NCBI GenBank assembly: GCA_036924285.1
Contig: JAYKYS010000011.1
Location: 5,642,001 to 5,706,000 of the forward strand
Reading direction: 5' to 3'
From: Asterella californica
Lineage: Eukaryota > Streptophyta > Marchantiopsida > Marchantiales > Aytoniaceae
Length of the DNA stretch: 64,000 nt
Each line of letters begins with the position of its first letter. The first letter of the stretch is position 1. The position numbers were made by a program, and so were the translations under genes. Shown one piece after another: positions 56,500 through 64,000 of the stretch. Below the pieces are notes generated by a model, which saw nothing but the letters and a program-made list of their open reading frames with translations, had not been told where the DNA came from and did not search any database.

Positions 56500-58400
56500 A
56501 CAGTCAGGATGGAAGTTAAGTGCTTTAGTAGCCTCATCTCACACATCATACATATATCAAGGCAGAACTTGACGTGATACTGATCATGAAAATCCTAATC
56601 CTAAAATCGACGAATGATCGATATTCCCACTTATTATTCCCCGTAGTATTGAGACAGAACAGGCTAAGCCTTGTCTTGAGTACCCAAGCTGGACAGAGTC
56701 TTGATCATGAACTGATAGGTAACATTACCAGAGTCAGTGCGGCAGTTGCATGAAGAGAATTGGTATTCGTGAAGAAACCTAATATCCATTTCACTCTCAT
56801 ACGTCTTCAGTGATCCTCAGGTATTATACTCATCATGAGATATTATTGCTCAATGATATTTCTGCTGACGACCGCCTAGTAACGAATACAATTTCTGGTT
56901 ATGGAGTCGAGGTTGAAGTCACTGAAATAACGAAGCCGTAGACTGAAACTCATATCCACATGTGCCACAAAGACTTGCTAAGTAGATCTTCTCGAAACGG
57001 CTGACGCCTCTGGAATCTGGATTGCTAGTCACATGGAAGGGAGACTTCTTCATGTGACCAGGAAGGAATAGTGTGGTGAGCGTACCCCTTCTGTCAGTTT
57101 GAGTATCTTATTACTTCATGCTATATCAACGAAGCTAGCTGAGAAGCACGGGGTCTAGCAGCCACATCTCATGCACTTAGAAGCACATGTCGTACTCGTT
57201 GGTTCAAGGGTCTTAGTATTGAGGTCTCTGTGATATTTAGCCTGGAAAAGCTGAAGATAGTAGATAGTTTACTAGATAGTTTTTGCATCATGTGAATCAC
57301 TTCAAGACGTGAATAAAATCCCTATTAGAACACTTTCGACTTGTTTGTTGCTGAGAATTTGCACTCTTAACAGTAGAAAGCCACATGGGAACTTTATCGA
57401 ACAATATTGTCAATGAATGGCAAGATGCCGTGCACATGCAGAATACTCCTGCCATTACATTTGCGCTTCACTTGAGGCCAAATGATATATCGTAACCTTT
57501 TTTACCAGATTAGCAGTTCTTTCTACATTATGAAGAAGAATAAGATTTGACATTACAACATGCTTTTGCTTTACTTCCATAGTGCGCTTGTGTGATCCTT
57601 TGTCATACCACCTTTTTCCCAACTTCATATCATGAACTCTAGCTAGAGCAGAACGTACCAGACAAAGAGGACATACGTATATAGGACAGGTAATATAATC
57701 ATGAAATGTTAAGTGAAAAGGCACACAAGTTTTCTATTACTCAGGAACCAAGATCACATGGGATCTCCCATTTCTCTTGGTTACTATAAGGCAGCTCTCT
57801 CACCTATTATTATTAACTTTTCTCTTAACTTATTAAGAAGGGCCGCGGGAGGACTGCGGGAGAGGAGGGGAGGGGAGAGAGAGACTGTAGGTTGAGAGGG
57901 TAGAGTGTGTTGGGGTGGGTTAGTGTTGATATTTTTAAAATAGTTCTTTTTGTTTTTTATTTCTGCTTTTTTTACTATAATTTTTACAATTCATGAAGAA
58001 ATGAGTGAGTATTAAATACTTTGGATCTTTTAAGGTTACATAGTCTTTTGCATGGGGTTTTTGAACGATTTCTGAGGGTTTTCTTGTTACACGTGTTCTT
58101 TATCTCTATAGGATTGGAGTTCTCTTTCTCATGAGATCAAGGCTGATCCGAGACACATCATGTCCAACGTGCAATCAGTTTATTGACCCTGCAAGCGATA
58201 AAATCTCATGTAAAAAAAATGTACAAGAGCTATCACTGGACCACATGGGATGCCCAGATTAGCTGAGAGCGAAGGTCTACACGTGCTATCACTACGGCAC
58301 CATTAGTCCTTCTTCTTGGAGTTCCTCTTGAGTCGTGGGAGTGACTAAGAGTCCACGCTAACAGTATTTTGGGATTGTTGAAGATGAGTTTCTAGTGTTC
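56500..58400. other. no gene recognised
   Basis: Short frames only. A strongly purine-biased strand (GGGAGAGGAGGGGAGGGGAG) lies near 57853-57885, followed by T-rich DNA. The right end passes into the LINE relic without a clear border. Confidence 0.45.
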
Positions 58401-59039
58401 TCGCTTGTTATATCGGTTATCTCATGCTCTCCATGATGAGGTGAGGCAGACATTCTGTCTATCTCTCGACATGCTGACATATAACACCAAGGACGAGATG
58501 ACGTGATTATTGTTCTTCTTACTATCTCATAGGTGTCTACGTTATACTCGAGACGGCAGAGTGAGACATCGAGAGATGGTGATCATCTTCAAAGATTCTG
58601 TACTGGTGACTGGATGCCTACAAGAGAAATCAGTACGTGTTGCACGAGATAGGAGTGAGTCTCTCTCGACACGTGACGTCTCATCTTTCACTCGTATACG
58701 ACGCTGCAGGATGTTACGTCAAGTTGGAGAGTATAATAGAACTGCTAGAGCATTGCATCTTTTGTCAATGACATCTCATATTGAGGAAACTATTACTTTG
58801 TTGCGTTTTCTTTACACACTTTGCAGGGTGACCCCTCACCACTTGAGGTTGGGACTATCAGCCTCAGGAGCCATTATGTCTGGACAGATATTTGTTTGTC
58901 CAAGCCTTGTATACAGCTCCACGTCTATCTTCTGGAGGTGTGTCTAGGATGATCTATGAGCACCTACTAGATTCTTTTCAGACAAGCGACTCCTCTAGCG
59001 GTTTCATGGAGAGCTTTTCCAAGTAGTAGCAATAGTAGC

Positions 59040-59730
59040 TCATGGACATATTTCTCATTCTATAGCTCAGGTACTAGGGGCAGTTAGACTTTTGGTCATG
59101 ATGAAGGATGACGAGAGATTTTCATCGACAATCATCAGCGAGATCCTCTTACGACTTATTTACCACATCAATTTGGAGTTACGACGCCTAGAGGTTGTGA
59201 GTTTGTGTCTTTCGGCATTAAAGCTCTCTTGGACATCCATCGAGCATCCATCTCGATTGGATTGTCTTACAGCTGGACGTGGAAAATACTTTTAATTTTT
59301 ACACTTTCATCTTTAGGGAGCTCATGGATGACGGTGGATCTCTGACGAATCTCGTTCCTTTCGTGCGATCATTCTATAGTTCTTCCTCCTCTCTTTATTA
59401 TCATCATGGTCCTTCGATAGAGAAGAATTATCGACTCTGTTGCAAGTATTCGTCAATGAGATCTTTTGGGTGGACCCCTCTTTGCCTTAGCTCACTACAG
59501 AGCTCTCTTAACCAACCCCTTGGTTGCTCTAGGTTGTGTCTTTCCATCTCTAGCTGATGACATGTATATTGTAAGTCTGATGGATCAAATATATGATGTC
59601 TTTTATCACCTCGTCTCTCAATTGGTCTTGGTAGGGTTGAGAATGAAAGTGTTCAAAGTACAAGGCTTGGTCTCTCATAGGTATTCTGACGGACCTCCAG
59701 CTCTCAGAGGGCTTTGTTATACCTAGAGAT
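59040..59730 (+). pseudogene. LINE reverse transcriptase domain
   Basis: The palm has motif A with catalytic Asp (LDVENTFN) and motif C with ADD (FPSLADDMYIV, about 59555). Just before LGGPLF the expected Gly codon of RQGD is TGA, a stop. Frames shift at least three times. The enzyme would prime on nicked target DNA; this copy is inactive. The clade is not decided here. Confidence 0.82.
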
Positions 59731-60074
59731 GATTTACATATCCTTAGAGTGTTGACAGGTTCAAACAACTTCGTCTCCTGATTTTTAGATGTTGCTCTAG
59801 CAAAGAACATTTGCACATTGAGGACCTCCTTAGGTTAGAGGACCCAGGTGCCTTCAGTATCCTTTTCTTTTCCATAGCACGTCGTCCGTGTTACTTATTG
59901 TGCACAACACTTTCATCTCGCACCTTAGAGAGTTTGATGACGTGGAGAGAGCAATGGTATGCTCTTCAAACATGAGGGTTAGTAAGAGCTGACTTGTACA
60001 TGATGAAGGAGGATCAAGTCTCAATGGTAGTTGTGATTGTCACGGCTCTGACACAAGATTCAATTGCGACATAG

Positions 60075-60420
60075 ATGATCACTCGTCTCTCTGGATGGGC
60101 TACAAGAGTGGCAGCAACAGCGAAGGTGGTCAAGTATAGAGGTATGCATGAGAGACATCACTTCATCTTCATAGCCTTGGAGATATATGGATCCTCAGTC
60201 TCGAAGTTTGGCATTTTTATTCGAGATTATGCTAGAGTTTACCATGACAGGCGTCAGGAGTGTCACTTTCTTTTTCATTTTGCACTACGTTCTTTGGGCA
60301 TCGAGTTTCCATTGCTCTATAGAGAACTTTAGCAGGTATGGTCCACAAGAGAGTAATTGCAATAGGCGATGCTACTTCTTGTGCACTTGTTGTATGCAGG
60401 AGTTTTGATTTATCGGTATA
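60075..60420 (+). pseudogene. LINE C-terminal domain relic
   Basis: The frame 60075-60332 has RLSGWATRVAATAKVV, HERHHFIFIALEIYGSS and FIRDYARVYHDRRQEC. The adjacent frame goes on with RTLAGMVHKRVIAIGDATS. This fits the C-terminal end of the same Pol; an endonuclease role is inference only. Confidence 0.6.
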
Positions 60421-60544
60421 TGATATTTTAGGAACGATATGCGACTTTAGAGTTATAGATAGCAGGGCTTAGTCCTGATATTCTTCCCCCTTCATGATTT
60501 TGGCTGCTTGGCCCTTCGGGTTCCTCTTTCTCTTGTACAACCTG

Positions 60545-63420
60545 ATGGGATATTTCCATCCGTTGGCTATTCATTGCGTTGATGATTATTAGCTTCTGCT
60601 GATTTTCACATTTGAGTTAGCAAAACTTTTCTTTTGCCATTAATGTCTTAATATCACATAATCATATTGAAGAGGTGAGACAAGCTATCTTCCTTTGGCT
60701 TTATACAACACTTTCTCTTCTTTGCATCCAAGTTAACCAGCGCTCCTACTTATCCGATATATGGGTGGGAGCTCAAGTTAGTTTTGTATTAACCAAGGTA
60801 TAGTTTACAAAACGGTTATACTAACTCCATACTATACTTCTTACGTAAAATCCAAACATAATTCTGTGTGCATGTGCACACTTCTATATTCTCTAGAAAC
60901 AATAGAGAATCATATTTCTGGCTCTTTAATGTTTCATGTACGTCCATGGTGTATATATCTCCATGAAGTTGATTTTGGCCTTACTACCCATGCAAGAAGA
61001 AATTCGCGCATACTGTTTCCCAACTTGTTTACATGAAGGATTTTTCGTTTCACTAATAGTCGACAGACTATATATTCACTAAATCCTTCAGTGTTCTTCA
61101 AGGAACTATACTACTATTTTGAGAATTTAATAATCTAATTTCACTATACACTATATTGTAATGTTTGTTGTCATGATAATTCACAGCATGTTTACACATA
61201 TATTTGTTTATGCGCAAATACCTCCACTTAGAGAATAAAGTCTTACGTAGAGGTTATCGTGCAAACAGCTGCACGGTTTGAGTGGCTGGTACAGTACTCC
61301 ATTTTATCGGTTTCTTACAACCGTTTAGAAATTCTTGCATGAGAGATAGAGAATGGAAGTAGAGTAGAGAGAGAAGCAAGAAGATACTCGGAATGTTTTG
61401 ACATTGCTTGGAAAGCTCTAAAATTTAAACTATAACTTTAAAAAAGATAACAAAAATATCTGCATCCAAAGTTGAACAACTGAAGTTTCTCAATTATTAT
61501 CAAATAATAAATAGACATTTCATTTGGATCAGGAAGTTTGAAGAATCAACTAATTTAAATCTGGACTTCATTTTTCATACTTTGAAAAATTACAATACTT
61601 TGAAAAATTCCAGTGTCATACAAGAAGTTGTGTTTCCAACCACTTCTGAACTCTGAACTTTTTACTTAAGATGGCTATAACTGCCATTATGTATTTGCAA
61701 ATCTGACTATATTACTTAAGATTCAATGCTTTTGGCATCCAAAAGATTGAGCTGGAGTGCTTTTAAACATTTATTAGTAGTATAGAGTGTATTTTAGGTT
61801 CAAAGTGGATTTTACATTCAAAATTTTGGATTCTGAAAGTTTGAACTGGATTCTATATTCCAACTTTCAGACTTTGAAAGTTTGACTTAAATCTCAAATT
61901 AATCTAACATAATTCAAAACTTGACATAAATTTCTAAACTTTTGGGTTCCGGAAGTTTGAGCTCAATCTTTGGACTTTTGGAAAAATCAAAAAGATCAAA
62001 TATGAACTATGAAATTTGGAACTTTAAATTAACTATCATGTAAATTGAAGTATACATTTTCAAACTTCCAAAACCTTACATATGTGTTTAAAATATTCTG
62101 AACATCTTCTCTCTTCTCGTCGCTGATCCACCCCGGAGAGAATATCCATTTATTAAGCTGACTGATTGAATCAGATGGTGAGGAAAAAATGGTGTAATTT
62201 TTCTCAACATGTTTGTTGTTTACTCAATCCTATAATCAGTTATGTACTAATGAAGATGCATTCAATACAGTATATGATTGCAAACGAAACCAGTGGTAAC
62301 TTTTTTGGAGCTTTTTTCCTGATAAAAATGAGAAAAGGTGCCAAAAAATGCATATCTTTAATTGAAAATAAAAATAGGAAAACTAAAACGAAGAAAACAA
62401 GGTGTTGCACCTCCAATCGGATTGCAGAGTGCAATTTTCTCAAGCTTTAGTTAAAGCTTTTCACCAACTTTACTAGTTATGATTCATCTTCAAACAAACT
62501 ACTGAGTATGGATAGAGAAATGTTAAATGAAGATTTCAGGTTTTTATACTCTTACTCGGGGTTCAATACTCCAAATATACACACTGTTTAATTTATTGTC
62601 TCTGTTTCTGTCTTAGAAACCAGCGTCTTTCTCCGCTTTAAATTGATTTTTTATTTCACAGATTTCAAGTTGGAATGAAAATGTAATCACCAGAACCATT
62701 TTCAGCATAACGGTTAAATTTCTCAGTTCTCTCAAAACAAACTCGCAAAATAATATCTTCGGGGTCAGCCGGAACACTTGCAGTCGTACTCGGACTTAAA
62801 TGATGGATTAAAACAAAGTGAAAACACCATGTCGTGGTGGTCATTGATTTGAACATCGTGGATGGTTCAAAGGCTTGAAATGGATTTATGATGAAAAAGT
62901 TATGCGAGTTGTTATTTTGTGAAAAAACACATTTTAGAAAAATATGCAGAAAGTGAAAGAGAGTTTGGAGCTTTAGATGACCAACAGGTATATTGTATAA
63001 CAAAGTAGACCTGATGAGTAACAATCAGCAAAACTAGGTGGAAGAATACTTAGGTTAGAAGTAGTAAAGGAGAGAAAGGAAGCAATAAAAATATCTTTAA
63101 ACCAAACTTTGTCACATATTGATATTGAAATCGAAGAGGCGGACAAAAATTTCTGAAATTTCTCATCAACCAGTCATTCTATATGTATATATAAGATAAT
63201 CAAAACCCTGACGTATAAGATATTATTAACCTACTTAGTTGGAAAACTGAGGTGTTGGTGATTCAAGAGACGCCGTATAAGTGAAAAAATGTGGATAATG
63301 ACCAAAAGGCGGTTGGCAGCCAATGGTGAGTTGAAGACACGCGTCATCAGCTCACCTGTGCGACAGCAAATGACACACTGAATTGAAATACAATTGTCTA
63401 AAGCCACCCTCCCCCGAAAA
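60545..63420. other. AT-rich intergenic DNA with degenerate repeats
   Basis: No gene is supported. Between about 61490 and 62060 the words GAAAGTTTGA, GGAAGTTTGA and TTTGGA(C/T)T recur many times, suggesting an old degenerate tandem array. Two frames near 62.2 and 62.7 kb (94 and 119 codons) lie in low-complexity DNA and look accidental. Confidence 0.5.
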
Positions 63421-63779
63421 GGATGACTAGGTAATCATAGAGAGATAATACAAACGATCAATATAAGATAAAGCTTGAAGATAGATTTTATACTCAATTC
63501 AATTTTCTGTGTCGAATAATCCAATTTGCGGTTCCGCGCGTTCTACCACTTTCCAATACTAATCGTAAAACACCATGATCAACAGGGTGTTGAGGTCCAA
63601 AATGAAAAGTAAAATCTATAAAATTGTATAATAAACTCATAAGGGATAAGACAAAAGTCTTAAAATATTAAAGAGAGAAATAGCCGCACTCCTTGGATTT
63701 TAGATCGGAGTGATTTACGAAAGGAAGTCTTAAAGATGAGTTGTCTTGAAGAAAAGAAAATATATTTCTTTGTTTTCCT

Positions 63780-63860
63780 GGAGGTATGGCTGAGAGGTTG
63801 GAGGCATTGGTTTGCTAAATCAGTGTGACAAGCAACCGTGCAAGGGCATAGGGAAGAGAC
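63780..63860 (+). pseudogene. trnS-GCU: mitochondrial-type tRNA-Ser(GCU) relic
   Basis: GGAGGTATGGCTGAG at 63780 and GGCATTGGTTTGCTAAATC match my memory of the 5' half of plant mitochondrial trnS-GCU. The anticodon GCT is at 63814-63816, in a five-pair stem (with two G-U pairs) and a seven-base loop. The 3' half lacks a T-arm and the pairing acceptor strand, so it is not a working tRNA. It implies mitochondrial DNA inserted in the nucleus. Confidence 0.72.
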
Positions 63861-64000
63861 AACAAATCTAATTTTTTTTGCTTTGCCTTCTATTGTCTGA
63901 GTTTATGATTTGAATATGCCGAGTAATACTCGTGTAGTTTTGTTTTGCACATCCTTGCGTATAAAATAGAAGAAAATGATAGACTACGACCAGATAAAGA

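Larger units (their letters stand above)
58400..60540 (+). mobile_element. non-LTR (LINE) retrotransposon relic
   Basis: The plus strand holds, in order, pieces of one Pol protein in changing frames. They are an N-terminal segment (58510-58947), the start of the polymerase (HGHISHSIAQVLGAVRLL, about 59040), motif A LQLDVENTFNF (about 59270), RELMDDGGSLTNLVPFVRSF, LGGPLFALAHYRALL (about 59465) and motif C SLADDMYIV. A C-terminal segment (HERHHFIFIALEIYGSS, about 60140) follows. No LTRs flank it. The 3' end near 60540 is a guess, from where protein-like sequence fades. Confidence 0.8.

Noticed and set aside
62166..63024. Frames of 94 and 119 codons near the right end
   Set aside because: AT-rich, low-complexity translation (Lys/Asn/Phe-rich); consistent with chance.

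Overview
The window looks like nuclear DNA of a land plant, most likely a bryophyte (moss or liverwort). The evidence is one intron-rich plant-type laccase gene, Ty3/gypsy, Ty1/copia and LINE relics of kinds I associate with bryophyte genomes, and a relic of a plant-mitochondrial tRNA-Ser(GCU). The lineage is an inference, because no marker here fixes the species. Apart from the laccase I see no clearly intact protein gene. The rest is decayed transposons, their LTRs, short duplications, hairpins and AT-rich intergenic DNA.

Layout. 1-5418: Ty3/gypsy element A on the minus strand, cut by the left window edge. 5419-12775: a second copy, B, on the plus strand. A and B lie head to head as a very large imperfect inverted repeat, and both carry many stops and frameshifts. 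12776-17000: no recognised gene; it holds a long hairpin (15764-15813), a 136-bp tandem duplication (16011-16275) and unassigned open frames. 17022-21264: a six-exon laccase on the minus strand whose exon sum gives an unbroken 593-residue protein with all four copper-binding regions. 21265-24180: laccase upstream region, then intergenic DNA. 24.2-29.8 kb: four copies of one dispersed repeat, a 481-bp pogo/Tigger-like MITE flanked by TA, a perfect 18-bp hairpin and a 184-bp tandem duplication. 30-36.6 kb: AT-rich intergenic DNA. 36.7-46.6 kb: a graveyard of gypsy-related LTRs and gag fragments, an unrecognised decayed coding stretch at 40.3-40.85 kb and a tRNA-Arg-like relic. 50459-56248: a Ty1/copia element with both LTRs, a TTTCT target duplication and all domains in decay. 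58.4-60.5 kb: a decayed non-LTR (LINE) reverse transcriptase. 60.5-64 kb: AT-rich, ending in the mitochondrial-type tRNA relic.

The genes do not form an operon or pathway. The laccase is the only likely functional product: a secreted multicopper oxidase of the cell wall. The transposons follow one another as successive insertions. In the A/B pair the disabling stops I compared are all C-to-T (or G-to-A) changes, as expected from long-term cytosine methylation and deamination in silenced DNA.
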